Made by a program: the position numbers and the translations under genes
Shown: piece by piece, positions 1 through 8,408 of the stretch
How the letters are laid out: every line of letters begins with the position of its first letter
Position numbering within the stretch: position 1 is the first letter of the stretch
The notes under the pieces: model-generated
Database searches by the model: none
The model's input: the letters and a program-made list of their open reading frames with translations, nothing else
What the model was told of the DNA's origin: nothing
Assembly (NCBI RefSeq): GCF_900129635.1
Contig: NZ_FSRB01000003.1
Coordinates: 248,001-312,000 of the forward strand
DNA from: Singulisphaera sp. GP187
Lineage (GTDB): Bacteria > Planctomycetota > Planctomycetia > Isosphaerales > Isosphaeraceae
DNA length: 64,000 nucleotides
Reading direction: 5' to 3'

Positions 1-165
1 ACGCCGGGTCGGCGGCGTCAACCCCGTAAGGCATGGCTGTCGCCCGACGCCCGCCCCGCCCGGAAGCCAGCCTCCGGCCCCTCAAAAAGCCCAAGCCGTC
101 CGACACACGGGATCGGGTCGATCCGCCTCGGGTTGTCGATCAGCCAGCACCATCCGGGTAAAGGG

Positions 166-296
166 TCGGTGGCCATGCCCCCACAGAGGCCAAGATTGGG
201 AACCTGGAGAGTCCACCGAGGCCAGCGACCCGGCACCCAGCTTCACTGGATTTCCCTAACCTCGCTGCCGAGGTGCCTGGCGACTCTTGCTCATCA
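166..296 (-). repeat. Dispersed repeat with conserved mini-ORF, copy A
   Basis: This stretch matches the segments at 521-638 (opposite orientation) and 61263-61405, and shares its conserved end with 7417-7465 and 62233-62356. Read on the minus strand, 284-243 gives VARHLGSEVREIQ and then a stop, a degenerate form of the consensus (M)ARHFxGEVWEI found in the other copies. The ends are imperfect inverted repeats, GGCCATGC on one side and GCCTGGC on the other, so the unit looks like a small palindromic mobile or REP-type element. It is not part of a larger gene that I can recognise. Positions 1-165 before it hold nothing I can support. Confidence 0.6.
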
Positions 297-311
297 GTCG
301 ACAGCTTGGCG

Positions 312-518
312 CTATGACTCACCATCCCAGGCGCCGAGGAGCCGCCGGACCGTGACGAACTGGCCCAGGTGGTAGGCGTTGTGGTCGGCCACCAGAAGTG
401 TCTCACGCAGGATCGTCTGCCCTTGCCCGTGGGGGATCGGGGCGAACAGGTCCGTGCCGGGGTCGGCCACCAGGTCCATCATCCTGCGCAGATCGGTTCG
501 GAACGCCGCGAAGGGCAA
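312..518 (-). pseudogene. C-terminal fragment of a DinB/YfiT-like four-helix protein
   Basis: The 68 residues contain ADHNAYHLGQFVTVRRLLGAW, the usual last helix of the DinB/DfsA metal-binding four-helix bundle family, where the His in DHNAYHLGQ is one of the metal ligands. The family normally has about 150-170 residues, so at least half is missing. The apparent start lies right beside the dispersed repeat at 521-638, which suggests that the repeat or a linked rearrangement removed the 5' part. It is unrelated to the polymerase also called dinB at 3.6-4.8 kb. I call it a remnant without function. Confidence 0.65.
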
Positions 519-520
519 TG

Positions 521-638
521 ATGGCCAGGCACTTCATTGGCGAGGTCTGGGAAATCCAGTGAACATGAGTGCCGGGTCGCCGACCCAGATGGATTTCCCA
601 GCCCCCCCGTCTTACCCGCTTTAGGTGCATGGCCGCCG
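521..638 (+). repeat. Dispersed repeat with conserved mini-ORF, copy B
   Basis: This is the inverse copy of the 166-296 repeat. On the plus strand 521-562 is a complete 13-codon frame, MARHFIGEVWEIQ plus TGA. The distal end carries GGTGCATGGCC, an inverted match to GGCCAGGCAC at the start. Copies A and B lie about 225 bp apart in inverse orientation and bracket the DinB-like fragment. Confidence 0.6.
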
Positions 639-748
639 TCCCTCGGGAAGTCCCGGTCTGGCAGTCAGATGGGCGAGAAAGGTAACAAAGGGTACAGTCG
701 CCGCTAATCCTGAATTTGCACGGAGGCGCATACACGGAGCCATCCCGG

Positions 749-1648
749 ATGGTGATACAGCAATCGACTGGCAGGCGCGGCTTCATCGGACTGACGGTCA
801 TCGTCGGCCTCGCAGTCTGGTTCGCCAGGGGCTCTTCCGATTGCAAACAGGCTGCACAGCCCTTGATCGACGCTCTCGAACGGCATCACAAAGTGCACGG
901 GCGTTATCCGGTTTCGCTTGATGACCTGGTCGGCGAGAACCTGATCCGGGCGATTCCACAGACGACGTGGAACTTTGGCGTCCGGCATCCGTTCGGCTTT
1001 GAGTATTTTGTCGACCCCGACCTGGACTTCTTTTGCCTCGGCTATGCTGAGTACGAGCTGCACTTCGATGATGATGGCAGACAAGTCTCATATGTCTCGT
1101 TTCGAGGCTGTTGGGATGACGCGCCCGGCCTGCAAGAAACCGATTTGTGGCGGCTCCCTGTCGAGCGGGCGGGTGAGTGCTTCCGAGTGTCGCGGTCATC
1201 TGCGGCACTTCGCCTACTTGTCAAGAAAGTGATTGGGTCCGCTCCAAAAGGTTGTTCAATCTTTTGGGAGGATGTCGCGGAGGCGATTGGTTCAGTGTCG
1301 CAGTGTGCGATCGAGGGTCAGTCCGGTCTGTGCGTGGAGGCTGGAGACAACGAGGCCACCGCATTCTTTCTTGTCACCAGACGAGCGCACACTTTGCGGG
1401 GCAATTCCGATTTACTTATTAAAATATTAGAGCGCAATAAAGGCGACACCATCCTGAGGTGGCGTGAGGTCCTCCACGATCGAAATGAATGGGAATGGCT
1501 GTCCGAAGACCAACATCCCTTTCACCATTCGCTGATCTCCTCGCGGAGCCGTTGGTTCCCGCGCTGGAGTTGCTCAGCCATGGCGTTCGGGGCCAGGGGA
1601 GCCGGGATCGGCGCGAACTTGCGGACCCAGTGGCGGATGGAACCTTGA
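749..1648 (+). CDS. Membrane-anchored protein of unknown function with disturbed 3' end
   Basis: I do not recognise the family. I chose ATG 749 over TTG 716 because ACGGAGC lies 8-14 bp upstream of it. Residues about 11-25 form one membrane-spanning or signal segment (FIGLTVIVGLAVWFA). A stretch like the globular part of pseudopilins follows, with HHKVHGRYPVSLDDL, a pattern common in planctomycete prepilin-like proteins. The rest has several cysteines and no motif I know. From about 1520 onward the frame runs antisense through a transposase remnant (1522-1751), so the last 40 or so residues are probably not native. An insertion has likely replaced the true C-terminus. Confidence 0.5.
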   Translation: MVIQQSTGRRGFIGLTVIVGLAVWFARGSSDCKQAAQPLIDALERHHKVHGRYPVSLDDLVGENLIRAIPQTTWNFGVRHPFGFEYFVDPDLDFFCLGYAEYELHFDDDGRQVSYVSFRGCWDDAPGLQETDLWRLPVERAGECFRVSRSSAALRLLVKKVIGSAPKGCSIFWEDVAEAIGSVSQCAIEGQSGLCVEAGDNEATAFFLVTRRAHTLRGNSDLLIKILERNKGDTILRWREVLHDRNEWEWLSEDQHPFHHSLISSRSRWFPRWSCSAMAFGARGAGIGANLRTQWRMEP

Positions 1649-1751
1649 TCGACGCCGAGCCTCTGGGCTGCTTGTTTGACCGTGTAACCCTGCTCGGTGG
1701 CGAGCCTGGCGCTTGGGTCTTGAACTCGTCGTTGTAAGTCGTGCCTGCCAT
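1522..1751 (-). pseudogene. IS3-type OrfA (helix-turn-helix) remnant
   Basis: Reading the minus strand from ATG 1751 gives MAGTTYNDEFKTQ. After a one-base frame change it continues ATEQGYTVKQAAQRLGV and SIRHWVRKF, then a coiled segment QLQRGNQRLREEISEW and a stop at 1522. This is the HTH plus leucine-zipper layout of IS3-family OrfA (HTH_Tnp_1, normally about 95-100 residues). No OrfB follows. It is a decayed element that has intruded into the 3' end of the upstream gene. Confidence 0.7.
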
Positions 1752-1926
1752 GGGCGATCTCCTTGGGTTGGTGTTATACCAACTCCTCCGAGTGCCCACG
1801 TTTCGTGGGGAAGATCACCGATGCCGAATTCCCGCTCTCACGCCTTGCCGCGGGCTCGATTGTCGTTTATACGTCAACCCCCCAGAATGCCTCCGCGATT
1901 CCACGGTCCGACCCGGAACAACGCCC

Positions 1927-3306
1927 ATGAACTTCTCCCCGCCTCGCCGCTTGCTGGCCGTCCCCGTCTACTTGTTGTTGCTCTTGGTCGCGCCCGACGC
2001 CGCGCTCCATGCTCAGCAGGCTCCTTACGACGTCTTCCCGCCGGCCGATCCCCCTTACTACCGCGTGCGGTATGAGCCCTCGAAAGAGGCCGGCGAGCTC
2101 AGCTTCGGCGTCAACTACACCGCCTGGATTCCGCCTGACCTGAAAACCGTGCGCGGGGTGATCGTGCACCAACACGGCTGCGGCGAGGGGTCGTGCAAGT
2201 CGGGACTCACGGGAGCGTATGACCTCCATTGGCAGGCCCTGGCGAAAAAGCATAATTGTGCGTTGCTGGCTCCCGCCTACGAACAGCCCGAGAAGGCCGA
2301 CTGCCAGATGTGGTGCGACCCGCGCAACGGTTCGAGCGCGGCGTTTCTGACGGCTCTGGTCGACTTGGGGGCGAAGTCGGAGCATCCCGAGCTGGCCGAA
2401 GTCCCGTGGGCACTCTGGGGGCACAGTGGCGGCGGTCACTGGGCGGGTGGAATGGTCCTGATGCACCCCGAACGCGTCGCGGCGGCGTGGCTCCGCTCGG
2501 GCGTGCCCCAGTTGAAGGAGAACTCGGATCGGCCCACCATCAAGGCGCACACACTTCCCGATGCAGCGCTCAAGGTGCCGTTGATGTGCAACCTGGGCAC
2601 GAAAGAAGGCGTATCGGTCAAGAACGACCGATTCTCCGGAGTCTGGCCCGCGAACGAGGCCTTCTTCAGCGAAGTTCGCTCCAAGGGCGGGCTCGTCGGC
2701 GTGGCTGTCGATCCGCTTACCGCTCACGAGTGTGGAAATCAGCGTTATCTTGCGATCCCCTGGCTCGACGTCTGCCTCACCGCCCGTCTCCCGAAAAGGT
2801 CGGGAGAACCCTTGAACGCCATGCCCGCCGACGACGTCTGGCTCGCGGTTCCGACCGGATTCGAGGCTCGGCCCGCCACCAAGTTTTCAGGGGATCCCCT
2901 CAATGCAGGCTGGCTCCCCAACGCGGCGTTTGCGCGGGCGTGGATGCAATACGTCAAGGACACGAACCTACCCGACACGACTCCGCCTCCCGCCCCGACG
3001 AACCTGCACGTCGATGGCAACCGGTTGCACTGGGAGTGTGAGGCCGACCTCGAAAGTGGCCTGGCCGGATTCATCATCGAGCGCGATGGGGCATTGCTCG
3101 CCAACCTGCCTGAAACGCCTAAAAACCCCTTCGGCCGGCCCCTCTTCCAAAACCTCCAATACAGCGATACGCCTTCTCAACCACTCGTCCCCTTACAATT
3201 CACCGACGCGACGACAGAACCGGGCGCTGCCCACACCTACAGGGTGATCGCCGTGAACTCGGCCGGAAGCAAGTCGGAACCGAGCGAGACCGCCAAAACA
3301 AACTGA
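1927..3306 (+). CDS. Secreted alpha/beta hydrolase with C-terminal fibronectin-III-like domain
   Basis: ATG 1927 is followed by a clear Sec signal peptide (LLAVPVYLLLLLVAPDAALHAQQ, split here only by its cleavage region). The mature part has the alpha/beta hydrolase fold: HQHGCGEG as a possible oxyanion-hole strand and GHSGGG as the nucleophile elbow with Ser as the probable catalytic residue. A Cys-rich stretch (QMWCDPRNG) lies between them. The last 100 residues (from DTTPPPAPTNLHVDG) look like a fibronectin type III module, often used to bind polymers. The likely role is a periplasmic or surface esterase; the substrate cannot be told. The frame upstream to 1741 is open, but it lacks a ribosome site and overlaps the IS remnant. 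Confidence 0.75.
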   Translation: MNFSPPRRLLAVPVYLLLLLVAPDAALHAQQAPYDVFPPADPPYYRVRYEPSKEAGELSFGVNYTAWIPPDLKTVRGVIVHQHGCGEGSCKSGLTGAYDLHWQALAKKHNCALLAPAYEQPEKADCQMWCDPRNGSSAAFLTALVDLGAKSEHPELAEVPWALWGHSGGGHWAGGMVLMHPERVAAAWLRSGVPQLKENSDRPTIKAHTLPDAALKVPLMCNLGTKEGVSVKNDRFSGVWPANEAFFSEVRSKGGLVGVAVDPLTAHECGNQRYLAIPWLDVCLTARLPKRSGEPLNAMPADDVWLAVPTGFEARPATKFSGDPLNAGWLPNAAFARAWMQYVKDTNLPDTTPPPAPTNLHVDGNRLHWECEADLESGLAGFIIERDGALLANLPETPKNPFGRPLFQNLQYSDTPSQPLVPLQFTDATTEPGAAHTYRVIAVNSAGSKSEPSETAKTN

Positions 3307-3345
3307 TCACCACAATGATTCATGTTGACAAGTCAATAAAATTGA

Positions 3346-3510
3346 CGGAGGCCGAACTTTCCCCTGCCGGACCTGCCCCGACAGGTGATCGCCGCCGACG
3401 TGGAGGCAGCCCGCGATGGGGCGAAGCCGTTTCCCGCATTCCGGTTCGAGGACATCCGGGAGCGGCATCGCGTCATGGAGTCAAATGAGGCCAAGGGGAC
3501 GAAGATCGTG
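3346..3510 (+). pseudogene. C-terminal fragment of a medium-chain dehydrogenase/quinone reductase
   Basis: The frame has no good start. It reads PAFRFEDIRERHRVMES followed by KGTKIV, resembling the end of zinc-type alcohol dehydrogenases and quinone oxidoreductases (FxxEDIxEAHRxMExNxxxGKIVV). The rest of the roughly 330-residue enzyme is absent. It follows the hydrolase gene directly and probably marks a rearrangement point. The match is short, so confidence is low. Confidence 0.4.
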
Positions 3511-3646
3511 AATCCCCGAGCGATCGGTCAGGTGGTCGCTCAGGGGTCATGCTGGAGCCGCGGCAGAGTGACGGTCCTCGACTTCCCGGTGAAGCGAAGC
3601 GGATCCGGATGTCCGTCGGACCAATCCATAAGCACGCCCGCATTTC

Positions 3647-4837
3647 TTAGATCGGCAAGCGGAGCTGCTGCTCGCCGCCGGTCTCGGTCGAGAGTGACGA
3701 GAGCGTCACACCGAGGAGCCGAATGCCCTTGGTGACCGGAAAGAGCGACTCGAGCAGCGGATCCACGATGGCCTCAATGGCGGCTTGGGTCGCAAGTTGG
3801 GTCTCACCCGTCCGACTGCGGGTGACTTGCTGAAAGTCTGCGTACTTGGCCTTGAGGGTTACCGTGCGTCCCCGAAGCGACGATTCTTCACAGTAGGTCC
3901 ACACCTTGGCGATGAGTGGAGTGAGAACCACCCGTGCCTCTTCGAGTGTGAAGAGGTCGGCATTGAATGTCGTCTCAGCACCGATGGATTTGCGAATACG
4001 ATCGGCGCACACCGGGCGTTCGTCGATGCCCCGCGCCAGGGCATAGTAGTAGGGGCCCGCCTTTCCGAACTGCTGTTGAAGGAATAACAGGGTCTGGGCC
4101 TTGAGGTCGCCGCCGGTACGAATTCCGAGCCGTTCCATCTTGGCGTGCGTCACGGGACCAATTCCGTGAAACCTTCCGACCGGCAGATTCTCGACGAAGG
4201 TCGGGCCCCTCCTCGGCGTGATGACGAACAAGCCGTCGGGCTTGCGCTCGTCGGACGCCATCTTGGCGAGGAACTTGTTGTAGGAGACGCCCGCGGACGC
4301 GGTCAGCTCGGTTTCCGAGCGGATTCGCGCCCGGATCTGTTCGGCGATCTCGGTCGCCGAGGAGATCGCCTGCCGATTTTCGGTGACATCGAGATAGGCC
4401 TCATCGAGTGAAAGGGGCTCGATGAGCGGTGTGTACGCAGCAAAAATCTCGCGGATTTGACGCGACACCGTCCGATAGACTTCGAACCGCGGTCTCACGA
4501 AGATCAGGTCCGGGCACTTTCGCTTGGCGGTCACCGACGGCATGGCGGACCTGACGCCGAATCTGCGGGCCTCGTAGCTCGCGGCCGCCACGACTCCGCG
4601 CTCGCGTGAGCCGCCCACCGCGACGGGCTTGCCGCGAAGCTCGGGATTGTCACGTTGCTCGACGGACGCATAGAAAGCGTCCATGTCGACATGAATAATC
4701 TTGCGCTGTCGTGCGGGTTCGACCACGCCCGTTTGGTCAAGCGTGTTGCTCACTCGCTCCCGTCGCTCGAACTCCGGCACCGGCATCTCACCACAGGCCG
4801 CGAGGCCTCCCTCATCGTTCGCCTGACTCGGCGGCAA
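3647..4837 (-). CDS. dinB: DNA polymerase IV (Y-family translesion polymerase)
   Basis: Y-family polymerase of normal length. It carries the first catalytic motif HVDMDAFYASVEQ and the second one, SLDEAYLDVTEN; together these hold the metal-binding acidic residues. The steric and fingers regions follow (GVVAAASYEARRFGVRSAMP), then the helix-hairpin-helix thumb (GRFHGIGPVTHAKMERLGI) and the little-finger domain. The enzyme bypasses DNA lesions and extends mismatched primers. The conserved part begins near 4699; the longest frame starts at ATG 4837, but ATG 4786 or GTG 4753 are also possible. The C-terminal RLPI does not resemble a strong clamp-binding motif. It appears to be a single gene. Confidence 0.95.
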   Translation of the reverse strand: MPPSQANDEGGLAACGEMPVPEFERRERVSNTLDQTGVVEPARQRKIIHVDMDAFYASVEQRDNPELRGKPVAVGGSRERGVVAAASYEARRFGVRSAMPSVTAKRKCPDLIFVRPRFEVYRTVSRQIREIFAAYTPLIEPLSLDEAYLDVTENRQAISSATEIAEQIRARIRSETELTASAGVSYNKFLAKMASDERKPDGLFVITPRRGPTFVENLPVGRFHGIGPVTHAKMERLGIRTGGDLKAQTLLFLQQQFGKAGPYYYALARGIDERPVCADRIRKSIGAETTFNADLFTLEEARVVLTPLIAKVWTYCEESSLRGRTVTLKAKYADFQQVTRSRTGETQLATQAAIEAIVDPLLESLFPVTKGIRLLGVTLSSLSTETGGEQQLRLPI

Positions 4838-4994
4838 CCACGAACGGTCGATATTCGCTCATCGACCGATCGAGTGCCCGCGCTTGACTCCGAGGCTTCC
4901 GGCACACACTCTACCCGACTCCTGGTCGCGTGTATACTGACGCCATACTGTTTGAAGGCATGCGGGTTCACATGTTCTTCAGAGTGGCTTCGAC

Positions 4995-5966
4995 CTAGCC
5001 GAACTCACGCTCGAACGCGGCCTGGAGCCTCGGGCTTCCCCGTCCCCGGACAACCTCCGCGATCCGTTCGCCCAGGCGCGGGTCATCCTTGTAGATCCCG
5101 AGCGCCGACAGCGCGGCGATCGCGTCCGGCTCCGACTCGGACGCAACGAGGTCCGCCAGAAAGTCCATCGCGGTCGGTCGGCGCAGGATGGCAATGGCCA
5201 GGAGGATGTGCCGACCCAGCTCGTCGGAGTGGGACCGTTCCCAGCAATCCCGGAGCGGGTCGAGCGCCTCGGCCAGACGCGACCTCCCCAGCGCCATGGC
5301 CGCCGCCTCGCACGCGGGCGGGTTGCCCGGATCGAGGAATTCGGCGACGAACGGGAGGTTCTCCCTGGGATCGACGGTCAGGAGACCGCTGAGGCACTCG
5401 GAGAGCACATCCGGGTCCTTGTCGCCAAGGCGGACCTTGAGGCGGAGAACCAGGCCCGCGCCCACGGTCCCGACGGCACCGAGCGCCACCGCCGCCGCGA
5501 TCCGCACGTCCTTGGCAGGATCGGCCATGGCGTCGACCAGCACGGGCAGGGAGTCCGGGCCTTCCGTGCGCGCCAGGGCGACGAGGGCCGCCGCGCGCAA
5601 GCGCGGGGCGGAATCCTCCGATCCTCCCCAGGCCGGCTCGAGTTGGACGTGCCTCGCCGCCTTCAAGAAGACGTCAGGCTGCGGGTGCTCCATCCGGTCG
5701 AGGGCCTGGACGATCGCGAGCTTGGCACGGCAGAGCTTGTCGTCCTTGACGGGATTGACCAGGAAGCGAGCGAAGGCCGCCTGCAAGTCCCCGGCCAGTT
5801 CGGCGAGCGCGTTCTCGCCGGCGATCGCAGCGGCCGCCGCAACGACCAGGTTCGAACGGTCGCCGATCCGCTTCCGCAGCCCGCCCTTCTGCTCGTCGCT
5901 GAGCTCCTCTCCGCGGAGTGCCCGGATCGCCGCCAGCTTGTCGTCGAGGGATTCACGGGTTGCCAT
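4995..5966 (-). CDS. HEAT-repeat protein
   Basis: The start at ATG 5966 (MATRESLDDKLAAIRAL) is preferred because the upstream extension is low-complexity and Pro-rich. The 323 residues form repeated pairs of helices typical of HEAT/PBS-lyase repeats, for example LRAAALVALARTEGPDSLP, VRIAAAVALGAVGTVG, CEAAAMALGRSRLAEALDP and AIAALSALGIYKDDPRLG. Such scaffolds mediate protein-protein contact. There is no signal peptide or catalytic motif, so a cytoplasmic adaptor role is likely. It lies about 110 bp downstream of the wax-synthase-like gene on the same strand and may be co-transcribed with it. Confidence 0.75.
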   Translation of the reverse strand: MATRESLDDKLAAIRALRGEELSDEQKGGLRKRIGDRSNLVVAAAAAIAGENALAELAGDLQAAFARFLVNPVKDDKLCRAKLAIVQALDRMEHPQPDVFLKAARHVQLEPAWGGSEDSAPRLRAAALVALARTEGPDSLPVLVDAMADPAKDVRIAAAVALGAVGTVGAGLVLRLKVRLGDKDPDVLSECLSGLLTVDPRENLPFVAEFLDPGNPPACEAAAMALGRSRLAEALDPLRDCWERSHSDELGRHILLAIAILRRPTAMDFLADLVASESEPDAIAALSALGIYKDDPRLGERIAEVVRGRGSPRLQAAFEREFG

Positions 5967-6074
5967 GCTTCGCTCCAGGGCCGGCGGAGGTGGTATCGCC
6001 GGACCGCTCAGACTCGGGACCGGCGGCCCGAGAACCGCACCAAGCCGGCCGAACGGACACATAAGGAACACGTG

Positions 6075-7052
6075 TTACAACAGCGGCGACTGGCTGACAT
6101 AGAGGAACGGGAAAATCTTGCTGACCCCGTCGAAGAAGAGGACGGACGTGACGGCGACGAAGAGGATCGTGGCCCCGTGGGCCATGATCTGGCCCGCGAT
6201 CCCGCCTCGCCTCGCCAGGCGTTCGAGCCACCCCGAGGCGAGCGCTGCCGGCCCTTGGATCGTGAAGAACGCGAGTTGGTAGCCGGTCAGTCGCGAGGTC
6301 GCCAGCGCGAACATGACCTCGTGGAATAGACCGCTGACCAGGAACACGAGCAGCAGGGAGCGGACCGGAGTGCGTCGGCCTCCGGTCGCCTGGAAAACGT
6401 TGCGGTAGAGCCAGTCATGGATCCGGCAATTGTACCGCCGCCAGAACTCGGAGACGGTCCGCGACAGGTAGGCATTTCGGATGATTGGAGTCGTGTCGAA
6501 GCCTGCCAGGCGTTCGAGCGCGCCAAGCGCTCGCGAAAGCGATTCGATGGCGAGCACAAAGGTCAGCAACATCACGGTATGGTTCAGCGCAAAGCAGGAT
6601 CGGACCAGGGCGATCCCGGAGAGAGCTCTGACCGCCAGGAGAGCGACGGTGAAACCGATGATCCCACCGAACAGCCGCAGGACCTGTGGCCAAGGGCACT
6701 CCGGCCTCAGCAACCGACGCTTGTGATCGGGATAGACGGCGGAGAGTATCGGGAACGGGATCAAGAAGCGGTAGTATTCGCGAAGGACGATGCGCCGGTC
6801 GACCTTGTCCCAATGGCGTAAGTAGTCGACCAACTTGAAGGTAATGTCGCCCGATGCGAAAGCGGACGCAGCCCGTAGCCCCAGATTCGCGGACGGGATG
6901 AGCCATGGGCAAACCAGGATGATCGGCACGAAACACCAGCCGATGAAGGCGCCGACCCAACCTCGAAGCCGGTATCGCGGCAGCGGCGCGACCATGGCGA
7001 AGCCATACGCGACCAGGATCGCCAGGAAGAGCCAACCCACGTTCTTCATCAA
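6075..7052 (-). CDS. Wax-synthase-like membrane-bound O-acyltransferase
   Basis: A 325-residue polytopic membrane protein with about 7-8 hydrophobic segments. The diagnostic part is SEFWRRYNCRIHDWLYRNVF, followed about 30 residues later by SGLFHEVMFAL. This matches the wax synthase / MBOAT_2 pattern, in which the Asn-rich motif and the later membrane-embedded His are thought to be catalytic. It probably transfers a fatty acyl group from acyl-CoA to an alcohol or other hydroxyl acceptor. A truncated second copy lies at 12913-13543 and its upstream region is repeated at 15445-15730, so this locus has been duplicated around the island at 7.7-12.9 kb. Confidence 0.75.
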   Translation of the reverse strand: MMKNVGWLFLAILVAYGFAMVAPLPRYRLRGWVGAFIGWCFVPIILVCPWLIPSANLGLRAASAFASGDITFKLVDYLRHWDKVDRRIVLREYYRFLIPFPILSAVYPDHKRRLLRPECPWPQVLRLFGGIIGFTVALLAVRALSGIALVRSCFALNHTVMLLTFVLAIESLSRALGALERLAGFDTTPIIRNAYLSRTVSEFWRRYNCRIHDWLYRNVFQATGGRRTPVRSLLLVFLVSGLFHEVMFALATSRLTGYQLAFFTIQGPAALASGWLERLARRGGIAGQIMAHGATILFVAVTSVLFFDGVSKIFPFLYVSQSPLL

Positions 7053-7061
7053 TCAAGATCT

Positions 7062-7330
7062 CGCACCATCGACAACGGACAGCCGAGCGACCATTGTGAC
7101 CGATTTGAGGCCGGAGGAGCACCGCTTGCCGCTGCAATCCGGCCGTGGACTTCGCAGTTCGCACCCAGCATGAACACCTGTCCCCTGGGTGTCCAGCGCC
7201 AAATCCCGGGAATCTCCGAGTGGGGTGACCGCACCACGGAATGTGGATTTCCCCCGTCTCCCACTACGCCCGCCGCGAGAAAACCTGAGGAGGTCGGTGC
7301 TGTCTGCCGCCCGGCCATGATAACCGCCGC
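7062..7330 (-). repeat. Upstream region of the wax-synthase gene, duplicated at 15445-15730
   Basis: From TCGCACCATCGACAACGG onward this segment matches 15455-15730 almost base for base, apart from a variable 60-bp middle. It begins right at the start codon of the acyltransferase, so it should contain that gene's promoter and leader. An open minus frame runs through both copies with a similar peptide (TAPTSSGFLAAG, GDGGNPHSVVRSPH). It has no convincing start, and I treat it as non-coding or as a remnant. Confidence 0.6.
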
Positions 7331-7416
7331 CTCGAAGGAAGGCTGGCTTTGGCCAGGCACCAAATCCAGGCAAGCTCGAGACTCTAGGTAATTCACCGGG
7401 AGTGGGATCGCGACAG

Positions 7417-7465
7417 CCGTTTCCCCTAAAACTCCCAACTCGCCCCTTTCAAGTGCCTGGCCATG
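7417..7465 (-). repeat. Dispersed repeat with conserved mini-ORF, partial copy D
   Basis: Only the conserved end of the repeat is present. On the minus strand 7464-7426 encodes MARHLKGASWEF and a stop TAG, the same mini-frame seen in the copies at 521 and 62311. It lies at the very edge of the transposase fragment starting at 7463. Confidence 0.55.
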
Positions 7466-7708
7466 ACGGCCCGTCGTTTGGGTCGGTTGCGTGAGACGCT
7501 CAAGAAGCTAGAGTCGCCGGGGTTGGAGAAGACGCGAGTGTTCCTGGATGAGCGGTTGATGGGAGCGACGTCAAACGAGGTGGAGCGAGGCAATAGGCCT
7601 TGCCGTAAGATGCAGAAGTCGGTGTACCGGATCAGGACGTCGGGCGGGATCGAGGGTCGGTTGGCGCTAGACCTACAACGGGAACGTCAAGGAGACGACC
7701 GCTCCTAG
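7463..7708 (+). pseudogene. C-terminal fragment of a transposase
   Basis: The frame reads LKKLESPGLEKTRVFLDERL, then TSNEVERGNRPCRKMQKSVYRIRT and GIEGRLALDLQRE. The NEVERGNR...RKMQK pattern is typical of the last segment of several DDE transposases, where the Glu of VERGN is the final catalytic acid. The upstream two thirds are missing, and the apparent ATG belongs to the adjoining repeat. It marks the left edge of the AT-rich island. The IS family cannot be named with certainty. Confidence 0.55.
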
Positions 7709-7890
7709 AAAACCGGATCCCTACGCAAGACACGGGCCGCGTGATGCATCAAGCACGGTTTCTTTGTGCAGTGACTTCAAAAATTCTGGATTCCGAGCTT
7801 TTTTTTATTTCCTTTCGCACAAGTACATGGTGGAATGATTGACGCCCGTCGCATCCTCTCACAACTCTGAGGCCGTGATACAATCGAGTG

Positions 7891-7967
7891 AGGCTCGGCC
7901 TACTAACTCCTCGCAAGGGCCTGTTCACCCAGGCAATGCTGGAAATTACGGCCGAGCCTGAAGGAGG
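7891..7967 (+). promoter_or_regulatory. 5' leader stem-loop and ribosome site of the Cys-rich protein gene
   Basis: AGGCTCGGCC at 7891-7900 and GGCCGAGCCT at 7950-7959 are perfect 10-base inverted repeats with a 49-base loop. One base after the stem is the strong Shine-Dalgarno AAGGAGG (7961-7967), 6 bp before ATG 7974. TACAAT at 7879-7884 could be a -10 box, which would place the stem in the transcript leader; I see no good -35 box at 17 bp. The stem may stabilise the mRNA or control access to the ribosome site. The upstream part (7709-7890) is AT-rich and shows no gene. Confidence 0.5.
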
Positions 7968-7973
7968 ATCAGT

Positions 7974-8408
7974 ATGAAGTTGGTGAAAGCTTTGGCGATG
8001 ACGTCACTCGCCGCCACACTCTTCTTGGCTGCCAGTTCCTCCGGGGCCGGGGTCAAGAAGTCGCAGCGCATGTTATCCGAGCTGGAGCAAAAGAGCTTGT
8101 ACGGCGGCGTTAACGACGCATGCTGTGGACAAGCATCGAACTGCATTGAGCTACACCCAGCATGCGCCACGTATCAAGTAAAATCGGAGTGTGAAGGCAA
8201 GTTTGCCGACGGCGTCCTTGCCGGCGCATTCGCGAGTTGCTCGACAACTTCTATTGGCAAGACGTGCACCGTCGACAACCTTGAAAAGTGTCGAGTTTTC
8301 GGATCTTGCAACTGGAATGACAGCACGAATGAGTGCGAGGTAACGCTACTCCCTAACGTGTACTCGCAGGGCTGGACTTCCTGCATCGACGATTGCGCTC
8401 CGGGTTGA
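7974..8408 (+). CDS. Secreted 12-cysteine protein with internal leader-like Gly-Gly motif
   Basis: 144 residues of no named family. Residues 1-25 are a Sec signal peptide (KALAMTSLAATLFLAASSSG). Residues 32-45, RMLSELEQKSLYGG, look like the end of a double-glycine leader (hydrophobic residues alternating before GG), the type of site cut by C39 peptidases. The remaining 99 residues contain 12 cysteines, starting with CC at 50-51, which suggests a disulfide-bonded extracellular peptide. A strong ribosome site precedes the start. Two genes downstream is a C39-peptidase-like protein, which makes it a plausible precursor-processing partner. This is inference; ordinary signal peptidase cleavage alone is the alternative. 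Confidence 0.7.
   Translation: MKLVKALAMTSLAATLFLAASSSGAGVKKSQRMLSELEQKSLYGGVNDACCGQASNCIELHPACATYQVKSECEGKFADGVLAGAFASCSTTSIGKTCTVDNLEKCRVFGSCNWNDSTNECEVTLLPNVYSQGWTSCIDDCAPG

Noticed and set aside
7049..7438. Minus frame shared with the copy at 15444-15794
   Set aside because: The similar peptide follows from the duplicated DNA; the two frames have different starts and no ribosome site, and cover the presumed promoter.
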